DNA from: Treponema sp. | GTDB taxonomy: Bacteria; Spirochaetota; Spirochaetia; Treponematales; Treponemataceae | Direction of reading: 5' to 3' | DNA: 64,000 nucleotides | NCBI GenBank assembly: GCA_017484285.1 | Contig: JAFUTH010000005.1 | Span: 1 to 64,000 of the forward strand | Shown here: positions 34,291-43,684 of the stretch, one piece after another | How positions within the stretch are numbered: position 1 is the stretch's first letter | How the letters are laid out: the number at the start of each line of letters is the position of its first letter | Made by a program: the position numbers and the translations under genes | The notes under the pieces: generated by a model | The model's database searches: none | Told to the model about the DNA's origin: nothing | Seen by the model: only the letters and a program-made list of their open reading frames with translations

Positions 34291-36963
34291 CTATCTCAGA
34301 GTATATTCGGCACCGGCGTACGTTTCTGCCTGCGTTTTCGCGTCTTCCGCAGAAAGCGCCGTGTAAGTGTAAGCACCAACACCGTCTTTAAAGAGCGTTG
34401 CACCCGTCACCCTCGACTGACAGCCACTCGTTGAATTGTCCGTATTTCCAGACGAATACAATTCGCCATACGAATTCGCGAAACTCTGCTTAATTCCGCT
34501 TCCAAAGTAGTTGTTCTCCGCGTAAATGATGGCATTTTTGCGCACACCCACCGCGTATGAATTGCTGTAATGCGCGTTAGAGGCATCGTAGTAATTGTTT
34601 AGAATATGAATCGTCGTGTTGCGAACCATCGGCAATCGCTGACCGCAGTTGTAGAAATAGTTTTGGTACAGTGTGATGAATCGCACAGTGTTGTCGCCGT
34701 CATTATCGCTCGAGCCAATCAGCATCGTCTTGTCGTGATTCTTGAACAGACAGTTCGACACCGTGATGTTCGTCGAATCGTTCTTCATATCGCACAAGCC
34801 GTCATAGGTCTGCCATTTTTCAGTTCCGCCCGTTGAGATAGTAACGTTCGATGTGTACAACGTGTCCTCAATCGTACAGTGGTCAATCCAAATGTTTTTG
34901 CTTGCGCCTTGAACGACGATGCCGTCCCATTCCGCATTAAAGCCATCGTTTTCTTCGTGGTGCGGGAACGGGTCATAGGCATTTTGAATCGTCAGATTGC
35001 GAACCTGCACATTGCTCAAACCGTTTATCTGAATCGAGCCGCCCGTTATTCCCGAACTTGCATCTTTTCCGATGAGGGTTGTGTTTGAAACAAGATTGAG
35101 CTTCATGACGTTTCCATACGCCGCGTTTAGTGCCCACAAGGTTTGGCTTAATGTCGTCGCCGTTGAGGTTTTGCTTTTATCATTTGTTGCCGCCGAGCAG
35201 AGTGCCGCATACGCTGTTTTAAATGCCTCGTAGGTTTCGAACACCTGCGGATAGGTAGAAGCATTCTTAGCATGCAATGATGTCGTTTGAACCGTAACAA
35301 ATGCGTCCAATGCCGATGTTGAGCCGCCCGCCGTTGTGGGCAACATTCCTTCGCTCATGTCAATCATACCGTCAACGACGATGATGCCGCCTTTTTCGAC
35401 CGCTGCCAGCAACTCCGCGCGCGTCGAGACGACCGTTTGCGCGCCATCCGTAACATAATTCGTTCCCAAACGTGCGTAGCCAACAGGAGAATCACTGAGA
35501 GAAATGACCCGTGCGCTCATCTCCGAGGTGACTGTTACGACACACGTCGCCTTATATCCGTTGATTGTCTTTGCCGTGATTGTTGCAGACTCAGAACCAG
35601 AGCGCGGCCCGCACGCCGTCACAACACCGTCAGAAACCGTTGCGACAGAACTGTCGCTTGAAGTCCAGGTGATTGTATCGTAGCCGCTCGTGACGTCCGT
35701 CGGTGCGAGTGTTGCAGTCAGTGTAGTCGTTGGAGATGGTGTATCATCGGTGCGGGTAAGCGATTCCGTCGTTTTATCAAGAGAGATGCCAGAAGGATAC
35801 ACAATCGTGGTTGACGTTCCCGTTCCCTCAACGTCAAGAAGAACGGCGTAGAAATTAATGCTTGATGTCGATGACCATAAATAGCAGTCAACAGATTCAG
35901 TTCCCTCGTATGAATACGTATATGTGGTAGCAGTCGTAGTCGTTGTGCCAAGACTCGTTGCGTCAGTGTCGCCTATCTTTATCATAAGATTCCGTGTTCC
36001 CGATGAACCTGCGGCAGCGGCAAAGATTGTGAGAGTCGTTGCATTTGAGAGCGTGAATTTGAGCGCATTGCTTGAAACACTTCCACCACCGGAAGAGAAC
36101 GCCTTTGCAAATTCGTAAGAATCGACTACCGCTGAGCGTTCTTCAAGCGTCGCCTTTGAGCCCGTTTTTGCAACAACAGTCATAATGCCCAATGTCGCGT
36201 CGGTTTGCCATGCTTCGGTTACCGTATCATAATCATCGGCACGCCAGAATATCTGTTCGCTTTCCCCTTGTGTTGATTTTACCACAAAAGAACACGTGGC
36301 TCTGTAAGAACCCGCCGAAGCGGTAACGACCGCTGTTCCATCGGCAAGTGTTGTCGCCGTAACAGTCGCGCCCGTTGTCGCTGACAAAGAAACAACGCTT
36401 GCATCACTGACAGTCCATGAAATTGTTTCTGTGCTGTCTGCGGGTGAAATCGTCGCAGTGAGTTCAACAGAAGAATCTTTTGCAGTCTTCACCGATGTTT
36501 GATTCAACGCGAGCCCCGTAACAGTCGCTGTTGCGTCAGTTTCCCCGTCAGTATCAGATGAGGAAGCCGCGGTTAAATTGACTGTTTCGGTGCCATTTTT
36601 GGTGAATTCTATTTTTTCTTTGTCGGCTTTAACACTGAGTGTCTTTCCACCGCTCGTCTTAACGATATATTTTGTCTTGAGGAAGTTCCCGAGCGTGTTT
36701 GTGTAATAGCCATCGAGTTGCGCGGTCGCCGTCATGCCATCAGAAGAAAGCGTTGCCTCAGCAGTTGTCCACCCATTCCGATTATCCGAGCCGTACTCAA
36801 CGGTAACGCTTCCGTTTGGAACGGCAATGTCGCTCGAAAGATATATCGTGAGCGTCATAAATGAAACGCCTTTTTCGTCTTCAATGTTGAAATTACATGC
36901 CGAAAAACAAAGGACACAAAGCAGAATAAAAAGACGAGAACCGATTTTAAAAAGAGTTTTCAT
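34291..36963 (-). CDS. multidomain pectate lyase, family PL1, lipoprotein with Ig-like domains
   Basis: 890 residues, about twice a plain PL1 enzyme. Lipobox CFSAC (Cys23). Order: unknown beta domain (30-130), Big_2-type bacterial Ig-like domain (about 148-235: GLALNQTSVKTAKDSSVELTA), a beta-sandwich that could bind carbohydrate (240-385), a second Big_2 domain (about 390-480: ISLDKTTESLTRTDDT), then the PL1 beta-helix (about 510-870) with WIDHCTIED, TYDGLCD, HDKTMLIG and QRLPMVR before IHILNNYY. Both Arg residues of the active-site motif are kept, unlike in the paralogue at 25424-26971. First gene of the operon; strong GGAGG ribosome binding site. Confidence 0.9.
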   Translation of the reverse strand: MKTLFKIGSRLFILLCVLCFSACNFNIEDEKGVSFMTLTIYLSSDIAVPNGSVTVEYGSDNRNGWTTAEATLSSDGMTATAQLDGYYTNTLGNFLKTKYIVKTSGGKTLSVKADKEKIEFTKNGTETVNLTAASSSDTDGETDATATVTGLALNQTSVKTAKDSSVELTATISPADSTETISWTVSDASVVSLSATTGATVTATTLADGTAVVTASAGSYRATCSFVVKSTQGESEQIFWRADDYDTVTEAWQTDATLGIMTVVAKTGSKATLEERSAVVDSYEFAKAFSSGGGSVSSNALKFTLSNATTLTIFAAAAGSSGTRNLMIKIGDTDATSLGTTTTTATTYTYSYEGTESVDCYLWSSTSSINFYAVLLDVEGTGTSTTIVYPSGISLDKTTESLTRTDDTPSPTTTLTATLAPTDVTSGYDTITWTSSDSSVATVSDGVVTACGPRSGSESATITAKTINGYKATCVVTVTSEMSARVISLSDSPVGYARLGTNYVTDGAQTVVSTRAELLAAVEKGGIIVVDGMIDMSEGMLPTTAGGSTSALDAFVTVQTTSLHAKNASTYPQVFETYEAFKTAYAALCSAATNDKSKTSTATTLSQTLWALNAAYGNVMKLNLVSNTTLIGKDASSGITGGSIQINGLSNVQVRNLTIQNAYDPFPHHEENDGFNAEWDGIVVQGASKNIWIDHCTIEDTLYTSNVTISTGGTEKWQTYDGLCDMKNDSTNITVSNCLFKNHDKTMLIGSSDNDGDNTVRFITLYQNYFYNCGQRLPMVRNTTIHILNNYYDASNAHYSNSYAVGVRKNAIIYAENNYFGSGIKQSFANSYGELYSSGNTDNSTSGCQSRVTGATLFKDGVGAYTYTALSAEDAKTQAETYAGAEYTLR

Positions 36964-36992
36964 GAAAGACCTCCGCGCAAATAATCTCTTTT

Positions 36993-37020
36993 ATTTTAAC
37001 TGAAAGAACCGTAAATTCAA
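36993..37020 (-). promoter_or_regulatory. candidate promoter of the pectate lyase/lipoprotein operon
   Basis: Minus strand TTGAAT (37015-37020), 16 bases, TAAAAT (36993-36998), about 30 bases before the ATG at 36963. Confidence 0.55.
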
Positions 37021-37133
37021 GGCAATTCTTTTCTTTCCCATCGATTTTTTCAGAGCCTTCAATAAAACCGCAAACTTTGCAAAATTTTCGTATTTTTTTC
37101 AAAACTATTACATTGTTTTCATCTTTCTGATAG

Positions 37134-37139
37134 TATAAT
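37134..37139 (+). promoter_or_regulatory. -10 box of the antiporter gene
   Basis: Perfect TATAAT. A leader of about 60 bases follows, containing GCGCAT/ATGCGC inverted repeats and a TTGGAG before the ATG at 37205. The -35 is weak. Confidence 0.5.
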
Positions 37140-37204
37140 CGCGCATTGGACGCATGCGCTGAACGAAGACGCGCGCATCTATCATTTTTGGAGTTATTTT
37201 TTTC

Positions 37205-39307
37205 ATGGACATCACAGAAATTATCACGAATCTTGTTTTTCAACTTGCAGTCATCATTTTTGCCGCACGGATTTTCGGAAAACTGGCGGCTCGCGTGGGA
37301 ATTCCTTCCGTTTTGGGCGAGCTCATTTCGGGAATCGTCATCGGGCCGTTCGCGCTCGGCGGAATCGCGCTTCCGGGCTTTCCGAACGGAATTTTTGGCG
37401 TTACGGAATCGCTCGCGGGAGCGGTCTCGCCCGAATTGTACGCGTTCGCGCAGATTGCTTCTATCATATTGCTTTTTTCTTCTGGCTTGGAGACCGACCT
37501 TTCGCTTTTCATCAAATATTCGGTTTCGGGCGGAATCATCGGTTTGGGCGGCGTTGTGGTGTCGTTCTTTTTTGGCGCGGGCTGTGCCATGTTCATTCTG
37601 CCGATTTTGGGAATCGAATGTTCGGGCTTGTTTGACATCAAGTGCCTTTTCTTGGGAATCATGTCAACTGCCACCTCGGTCGGAATCACCGCGCGCATTC
37701 TTTCAGATAAAAAGAAGATGGATTCTCCCGAAGGCGTTACGATTTTGGCGGCGGCGGTCTTTGACGATGTGCTCGGAATCGTGCTTCTCGCCGTGGTGAT
37801 GGGAATCGTCTCCGCGCTCGGCACGGGGGCAACGCTTTCAGGCGGAAAAATCGGCTTGATTGCGCTCAAAGCATTCGGAATTTGGCTCGTGGCGACGGTC
37901 GTGTTCATTCTTCTTTCAAAAAAAATCGCCCGATTCGTGCGTCTTTTCGGCGGAGCAACGGATTTTTCAATCGCCGCGCTCGGTGTCGCCTTTTTGCTCG
38001 CGGGATTTTTTGAAAAGGAAAGCATCGCGATGATTATCGGCGCGTACACGACGGGGCTTGCGCTCTCAGGAACGGACATTGCGCCCGTGATTCAAGAAAA
38101 AATCCACTCGCTCTACAAATTTTTCGTGCCGATTTTTTTCGCCGTTACGGGCATGAGCGTAGACATCACCAAATTATTCAGCAAAAATGTGCTCATTTGC
38201 GGCGGAATTTACACGCTCATTGCCGTGCTTTCAAAATTGCTCGGTTGTGGCTTACCCGCGCTCGGCTTGGGCTTTAATCTCAAAGGCGGATTTAGAATCG
38301 GCTCTGGCATGATTCCGCGTGGCGAAGTCGCGCTCATTATCGCGGGAATCGGTCTCACGGCAAAAGACGCGGCAGGGCTTCCGATTGTAAACCAGGATTT
38401 GTTCGGCGTGGTCATTTTGATGACGCTTGTGACAACGCTCGTCGCTCCCCCGATTCTGAACATTTCGCTTTCGATTAAAGGGCGCGGTACAAAAAAAGAA
38501 GTCGCCTCTTCTGAAAGCCAGCAATTTGAGTGGGATTTTAAAAATCAGGAACTCACCCACCTCGTCATGGACATTTTGCACCGAGATTTGCGCGCGGAAG
38601 GCTTTTATGTGCAGATGATGAACATTACCGACGGAATCTGCACGGCGCGGCGCGGCGACACGGCAATTTCGCTCAAAGAAGACGGCACTTGCCTTATCAT
38701 CGAAACGGCGGAAGAAGACATGGGCTTCGTAAAGGGCGAACTCTACGAAATCATGCTCCGTTTGAACAAATCGATGCAGTCGCTCGCAGCACTCAAAAAC
38801 ACGCAGTCGCTTCAATACGGATTTGCAAGCCCCGAAAACCGCGTTACGAATTCGATGACGCGCTACCTTTCCCCAGCCTGCATTTCAACAAATCTCACGG
38901 GCAACACAAAAGACGAAATTTTGGACGAATTACTCACGCTTTTGTGCCAGTCGGGGGCGGTCGAAAACCGAGAGATGGTCAAACAGGCGCTCAAAGAACG
39001 AGAAGCCTCAATGAGCACTGGTCTCGAAAAAGGAATCGCAATTCCGCACACCAAAACGAACGGCGTAACAGAAACATGCTTTGCTATCGGAATCAAGGCG
39101 GACGGCATGGACTACGGCTCGCTCGACGGAAAGCCCGCGCAGATTTTCGTCATGCTCGTCTCGCCGATTGACAACTCAGGCCCGCTCATGCGCGCAATGG
39201 CGGCATTCAGCGGCGCACTCATGCACGAAGAAGTTCGCACGGCGCTTTTGCAGGCAAAAACTCCCGCCGCTGTGATTGAGATTTTAAAGGGGTCGAAGAA
39301 GATTTAA
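37205..39307 (+). CDS. CPA2-family cation/proton antiporter fused to a PTS EIIA domain
   Basis: 700 residues. Residues 1-420: 11-13 transmembrane segments of the NapA/KefB type (VLGELISGIVIGPFALGG, GLETDLSLFIKY, ATSVGITARILSD, FDDVLGIVLLAVVMG, IPRGEVALIIAGIGL); the neighbouring acidic residues include the DD of the ion site. A poorly conserved region of about 120 residues follows, then an EIIA domain of the fructose/nitrogen type (about 555-700) with the phosphorylatable His615 in GIAIPHTKT. HPr from 7280-7546 could phosphorylate it, so ion exchange may be tied to the PTS state. Only gene of its unit, followed 20 bases later by pepT. Confidence 0.88.
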   Translation: MDITEIITNLVFQLAVIIFAARIFGKLAARVGIPSVLGELISGIVIGPFALGGIALPGFPNGIFGVTESLAGAVSPELYAFAQIASIILLFSSGLETDLSLFIKYSVSGGIIGLGGVVVSFFFGAGCAMFILPILGIECSGLFDIKCLFLGIMSTATSVGITARILSDKKKMDSPEGVTILAAAVFDDVLGIVLLAVVMGIVSALGTGATLSGGKIGLIALKAFGIWLVATVVFILLSKKIARFVRLFGGATDFSIAALGVAFLLAGFFEKESIAMIIGAYTTGLALSGTDIAPVIQEKIHSLYKFFVPIFFAVTGMSVDITKLFSKNVLICGGIYTLIAVLSKLLGCGLPALGLGFNLKGGFRIGSGMIPRGEVALIIAGIGLTAKDAAGLPIVNQDLFGVVILMTLVTTLVAPPILNISLSIKGRGTKKEVASSESQQFEWDFKNQELTHLVMDILHRDLRAEGFYVQMMNITDGICTARRGDTAISLKEDGTCLIIETAEEDMGFVKGELYEIMLRLNKSMQSLAALKNTQSLQYGFASPENRVTNSMTRYLSPACISTNLTGNTKDEILDELLTLLCQSGAVENREMVKQALKEREASMSTGLEKGIAIPHTKTNGVTETCFAIGIKADGMDYGSLDGKPAQIFVMLVSPIDNSGPLMRAMAAFSGALMHEEVRTALLQAKTPAAVIEILKGSKKI

Positions 39308-39315
39308 AAATCCGC

Positions 39316-39321
39316 TATACT
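39316..39321 (+). promoter_or_regulatory. -10 box of pepT, leaderless type
   Basis: TATACT ends 6 bases before the ATG at 39328. No Shine-Dalgarno (TTTCGC precedes the ATG) and a weak -35. Confidence 0.5.
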
Positions 39322-39327
39322 TTTCGC

Positions 39328-40575
39328 ATGGGTTGGGATTTTCAAAATTCGCTCTTGGAGCGATTTCTTCGCTATGTGCAAATGTGGACGACTTCGGATT
39401 CGGCTTCTGCTGATTCTGGAATTCAGCCGTCCACGAAACGCCAGTTTGATTTGGCGCGGCTTTTAGAATCAGAATTAAACGCGCTCGGCTTGCAACATGT
39501 GTGCGTCACACCAAAATGCTATGTGTACGGTCTTTTGCCTGCAACGAGCGGCTGTGAAAAAATCGAGCCGTTCTGCTTGCTCGCGCACATCGACACGGTT
39601 GAGGAAGTGAGTGGCGAGCAGGTAAAGCCCCAGATTCACAAAAACTACGGCGGGCAAAAAATCACGCTCGCTTCGGGTGATGTCCTCAATCCCGAAACGG
39701 ATTCTGCGCTCGCACTCGCGGGCAAAAATCATGAAACAATTATTTCAAGTGACGGAACAACGCTCCTCGGGGCTGACGACAAGGCGGGAGTCGCCGAAAT
39801 CATGACGGCTCTTGAATCTCTCATAAAAAACAAACTCCCGCACGGCGCAATCGAAGTCTGCTTTTCTCCCGATGAGGAAACAGGGCACGGCATGGACGCG
39901 GTTCCGCTCGACCTAATCAAATCAAAGTACGCGTATACGGTTGACGGCGGGCATATCGGCGAGCTTGAAACCGAGTGCTTTAACGCGTTCAAGAGCGAAG
40001 TTACTTTTACGGGCGTTTCCACTCACACGGGAACGGCTCGCGGAAAGCTCGTGAACGCGGTCACGATGGCTTCGCAGTTCGTCACGAATCTTCCGCGCCA
40101 CGAAGCCCCCGAAACCACGAGCGGCTACGAAGGATTTTACGCGCCCATGACGATTGAAGGCTCTATCGAAAGCGCGAAGGTCGTGCTTTTCCTGCGCGAT
40201 TTTGATTCTGCTGCGATGGAAAAACGAAAATCGCTCGTCGAGACGCTTGCGCATGCCACGGCAGAAAGTTTTGGCGGAAAGGCAGAGGTCACGCACACAC
40301 AGCAATACCTCAACATGAAGAACGGTTTCCGCGACCGGCAAGATGTAATCGAAAAACTCGTCGCGGCGTACAAAAAAGCGGGCATTGAGCCAGTCTTTAC
40401 GCCGATTCGCGGCGGCACGGACGGTTCTCGCCTCACCGAAATGGGAATTCCTACGCCGAACATTTTTACGGGCGGGCATAACTATCACTCGCGCACGGAA
40501 TGGGCTTCGCTCGAACAGATGGAAAAAGCAACGGAAATTCTGATATACTTATGTCGAACTAACGAAAGGAACTAA
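39328..40575 (+). CDS. pepT: M20-family peptidase, probable tripeptide aminopeptidase
   Basis: 415 residues, the PepT length. Di-zinc ligands are visible: AHIDTVEEV (His), LLGADDKAG (bridging Asp), DEETGHG (general-base Glu pair), YTVDGGHIGE and GGHNYHSRTEW (final His). It removes the N-terminal residue of tripeptides in the cytoplasm. The start lacks a Shine-Dalgarno site and lies 6 bases after a -10 hexamer. The ribosome binding site of murA (AAAGGA) lies inside its last codons, so the two are probably one unit. Confidence 0.92.
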   Translation: MGWDFQNSLLERFLRYVQMWTTSDSASADSGIQPSTKRQFDLARLLESELNALGLQHVCVTPKCYVYGLLPATSGCEKIEPFCLLAHIDTVEEVSGEQVKPQIHKNYGGQKITLASGDVLNPETDSALALAGKNHETIISSDGTTLLGADDKAGVAEIMTALESLIKNKLPHGAIEVCFSPDEETGHGMDAVPLDLIKSKYAYTVDGGHIGELETECFNAFKSEVTFTGVSTHTGTARGKLVNAVTMASQFVTNLPRHEAPETTSGYEGFYAPMTIEGSIESAKVVLFLRDFDSAAMEKRKSLVETLAHATAESFGGKAEVTHTQQYLNMKNGFRDRQDVIEKLVAAYKKAGIEPVFTPIRGGTDGSRLTEMGIPTPNIFTGGHNYHSRTEWASLEQMEKATEILIYLCRTNERN

Positions 40576-40577
40576 CC

Positions 40578-41864
40578 ATGCACAAATATCGAATTGAAGG
40601 CGGCATTCCGATTCGCGGAACAATCGCCGCCAGTGGAAATAAAAACGCGGCTTTACCCTGCATTGCCGCAACTCTTTTGAGCGAAGAACCCGTCATCTTG
40701 CGGAACATTCCGCAAATCGAAGACACGGGCGTTATGCTCTTGATTTTGCAGGCACTCGGTGCATCGGTTGAAAAAATCGGCGAGCATGAATGGAAAATCG
40801 ACGCGTCTTTGATTCGCTGCTCGGACATTCCCGCGGAACTGAGCAAAAAAATCCGCGCGTCTATTTTGTTCGCGGGACCCTTAGTCGCTCGCACGGGAAA
40901 AGCCGTCATGCCACCACCGGGCGGAGATGTTATCGGTCGCCGCCGCGTAGACACGCACTTCCTTGCCTTACAAGAACTCGGCGCGCGCATTTCGGTAGAA
41001 GGTCCCTTCACATTCACGGCGAATAAGCTCGTGGGCGCTGACATCTTCCTTGACGAAACAAGCGTTACCGCCACCGAAAACGCAATCATGGCGGCGGTTT
41101 TGGCGGAAGGTCACACAATCATAAACAACGCCGCAAGCGAACCGCATGTGCAGGATTTGTGCAACATGCTCGTCGCGATGGGCGCAAAAATCTCTGGAAT
41201 CGGAAGCAATATCTTACAGATTGACGGCGTTAAAAAACTGCACGGAACGGATTTTTCAATCGGCCCTGACTTCATGGAAATCGGCTCGTATATCGGGCTT
41301 GCTGCCGCAACAAAAGGCTCAATCACAATCACGGGCGTAAATCCAAAAGATATGCGCCCCTTGCGCGTAGCGTTCGGAAAACTTGGCATTCGCTGGACAA
41401 TCGACGGCGACGCTCTCACCGTTTCGCTCGGGCAGGAAATGAAAGTGAACACCGACTTGGGCGGCATGATTCCCAAAATCGACGATTCTCCGTGGCCGGG
41501 CTTCCCGCCAGATTTAACTTCAATCATGACGGTCGTTGCCACGCAGGTTGAAGGCACGGTTTTGATTTTTGAAAAAATGTTTGAAAGCCGCATGTTCTTC
41601 GTGGATAAGCTCATCTCAATGGGCGCACGCATTACGCTCTGTGACCCGCACCGCGCCGTCGTTTCTGGCCCGTGTACGCTCCACGGCGACAAACTCGTTT
41701 CTCCTGATGTTCGCGCAGGCATGGCAATGGTCATCGCCGCGCTCATTGCACACGGTGAAAGCGAAATCAGCAATGTGTATCAAGTCGAACGCGGCTACGA
41801 GGATTTAGTCGGAAAACTCAAATCACTCGGCGCACGAATTGAGATTGTTGAAATTGAAGACTAG
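40578..41864 (+). CDS. murA: UDP-N-acetylglucosamine 1-carboxyvinyltransferase
   Basis: 428 residues, normal. It catalyses the first committed step of peptidoglycan synthesis, transferring enolpyruvate to UDP-GlcNAc. N-terminal GNKNAALPCIAATLL binds substrate. The active-site loop reads PPGGDVIGRRRVDTH: Asp117 (codon at 40926-40928) stands where most MurA enzymes have the Cys attacked by fosfomycin. This Cys-to-Asp change is known in Mycobacterium, Chlamydia and Borrelia and leaves activity but causes fosfomycin resistance. The stop TAG lies in CTAG shared with the convergent gene. Confidence 0.95.
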   Translation: MHKYRIEGGIPIRGTIAASGNKNAALPCIAATLLSEEPVILRNIPQIEDTGVMLLILQALGASVEKIGEHEWKIDASLIRCSDIPAELSKKIRASILFAGPLVARTGKAVMPPPGGDVIGRRRVDTHFLALQELGARISVEGPFTFTANKLVGADIFLDETSVTATENAIMAAVLAEGHTIINNAASEPHVQDLCNMLVAMGAKISGIGSNILQIDGVKKLHGTDFSIGPDFMEIGSYIGLAAATKGSITITGVNPKDMRPLRVAFGKLGIRWTIDGDALTVSLGQEMKVNTDLGGMIPKIDDSPWPGFPPDLTSIMTVVATQVEGTVLIFEKMFESRMFFVDKLISMGARITLCDPHRAVVSGPCTLHGDKLVSPDVRAGMAMVIAALIAHGESEISNVYQVERGYEDLVGKLKSLGARIEIVEIED

Positions 41865-43681
41865 TCCGCGGTTCTCGAGACAAAAATAAGACACACAATA
41901 ATCAATGCGAGCACGAGGAGCGCGACGCTTACGTACACTGCGCCCGCTCCAAGTCCTATGACAAGCGCATACGTCACAAGCCGATATGCAAACAACGCGC
42001 ATGACAACGCAAAATACAAGATGAGTGTCAGCGGTGGCAACAGAAAAATCCACTTGAACTTGAACAATTGGCTGTCTTTTAGGCGATAGTTCCACGCCAT
42101 GCATGCCATAAAAATACAGCAAATCAAAATAATCAGCGGGTACGTAAGTCGGTACACAAAATCAGAATTGTAGACTTCAAACGAATAGCCGAATTCACGC
42201 GTTTTTGGCAAAAAACGAATAAGCGAAACAAGGCTCATTTTTACCGAACCAGCCGTCGCATCACACAAAAGATTGAAATCTGACTGAGATAAGCCCAGGA
42301 CAAAGTAATTGTTCAGATACGGATCATTTTTGCTCGCGTAGTCAGCATCATACTCATACGTCGGGAAACTCCGTCCTCCGCGCTCGGTCTTTGAAATGCT
42401 CTCAAGCATGAGGTAGGGAACGTTTTTGAACGAATCTTTTATACCAAAGCGCGCTTTTGCTTCCTCATCAAAAGTATCGGCTCGCTCAGAAAGCATTTTT
42501 GCATACGGCACAAACAGCGAACGCAAGAATCGCCCGTCCGCGGAATAGGTGAACAAATTAAATCCGCGCAAATACTGAATCATGCGCCCCGAGTTTTTGA
42601 CGGGCGTAATGCCACGGATATACACGACATCTCTTGTGCCATCGTCATGCGTGATAGAAAAATAGACGTTATTGTAGGCTTCAAAGCGACGGAGATTTTC
42701 AACTTCCTCAATGAAAAAACACTGCTCTTCAACACGTTCCTGCGCAATATCAAGGAATTTCGCAACATCCGGGTCACGAGCAGCAACATCAGAAAAAGCG
42801 GCTATTTCCAAAAACTGATAGTACGCTTCGATGTTGTCACCACGGATAAAATTTTTGTATGCCTCGCGCTTTTTTCGGAATAGAATCTGCTCGTCGCTCT
42901 CTTTGATAATCGTCGGATCAAACAGATGATTCCATGCCTCGCTTGCAAGCCGATTCGCGTCGTCCCAGTTAATCTCTTTGCTGTCTCCGACTTCAAGTGC
43001 GAGATATGCATAATAGTGCGCGTCAAACCAATTTTTCTGTTCTGCCGCTGCCTTCGCTTTTTTGAGGAGTGACGTCACCGTCTCGCCCTTTGTTTCTTTA
43101 TGCGGCACAAATACAAATTTCGGCGGCTCCGGACGGTCAAGAATCATCTTGAGCGATTTTAGCTCTGCCTCAGAATGTTCCTTGATGAAGAGTGCATCTT
43201 TATCTTTTGGATTAAGAAGCAGCGCATTGTATGAATACTCAAATGCGAGATTCATGTTTCCTTCGTCAAAATACTGTTTGCCAAGATTCATGAATTCCGC
43301 GAACAACACCGGCTTCATCCGCGCCTTCGCCTGACGCTGCTCAAACAACGGCACAAATACTTCTGTAATCAGCGAGACGCCAAACACAAGCATAATCGAG
43401 GCAATCATTGTCTTTCGGAAGTGCGACATGATGAGCGGCGAATATTTGATTTTCGCTTTTTCAGCATTTTTTCCGTAAGAAATTGCGCACCCAATTAAAA
43501 ATGAACTGAACACGAGCGAGGGCAAAAACGTGCAGAAAAACAAAAATCCGCGCACAAACACATAGGTCCCCTCTTCGCCCGGAAGCAAAATCGGAAGTCT
43601 CTTCATGAAGCTTGAGATAAGCAGGCATACGGCGAAAGCAAAAAAAGCGTATATAAAAACAATCAATCCAGTTCGTCTCAT
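41861..43681 (-). CDS. membrane protein with internal TPR-like region
   Basis: 606 residues. About three transmembrane segments near the N-terminus (5-25, 42-70, 90-112), a long soluble part with TPR-like helices (EFMNLGKQYFDEGNMNLAFE, AFEYSYNALLLNPKDKDAL), a beta-rich segment (VYFSITHDDGTRDVVYIRG), and three hydrophobic segments at the C-terminus. The order (membrane, beta domain, membrane) and TYPLIILICCIFMACMAW resemble LptF/LptG permeases at low similarity, but the TPR part is extra. It follows the gene at 43685-44644 by 3 bases, with GGGGGAA before its ATG. Confidence 0.55.
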   Translation of the reverse strand: MRRTGLIVFIYAFFAFAVCLLISSFMKRLPILLPGEEGTYVFVRGFLFFCTFLPSLVFSSFLIGCAISYGKNAEKAKIKYSPLIMSHFRKTMIASIMLVFGVSLITEVFVPLFEQRQAKARMKPVLFAEFMNLGKQYFDEGNMNLAFEYSYNALLLNPKDKDALFIKEHSEAELKSLKMILDRPEPPKFVFVPHKETKGETVTSLLKKAKAAAEQKNWFDAHYYAYLALEVGDSKEINWDDANRLASEAWNHLFDPTIIKESDEQILFRKKREAYKNFIRGDNIEAYYQFLEIAAFSDVAARDPDVAKFLDIAQERVEEQCFFIEEVENLRRFEAYNNVYFSITHDDGTRDVVYIRGITPVKNSGRMIQYLRGFNLFTYSADGRFLRSLFVPYAKMLSERADTFDEEAKARFGIKDSFKNVPYLMLESISKTERGGRSFPTYEYDADYASKNDPYLNNYFVLGLSQSDFNLLCDATAGSVKMSLVSLIRFLPKTREFGYSFEVYNSDFVYRLTYPLIILICCIFMACMAWNYRLKDSQLFKFKWIFLLPPLTLILYFALSCALFAYRLVTYALVIGLGAGAVYVSVALLVLALIIVCLIFVSRTAD

Positions 43682-43684
43682 ATG

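Noticed and set aside
37240-38079. Minus-strand open frame of 279 codons
   Set aside because: Antisense to the antiporter; composition is Pro/Ser/Thr-rich as expected for the complement of membrane-protein codons.
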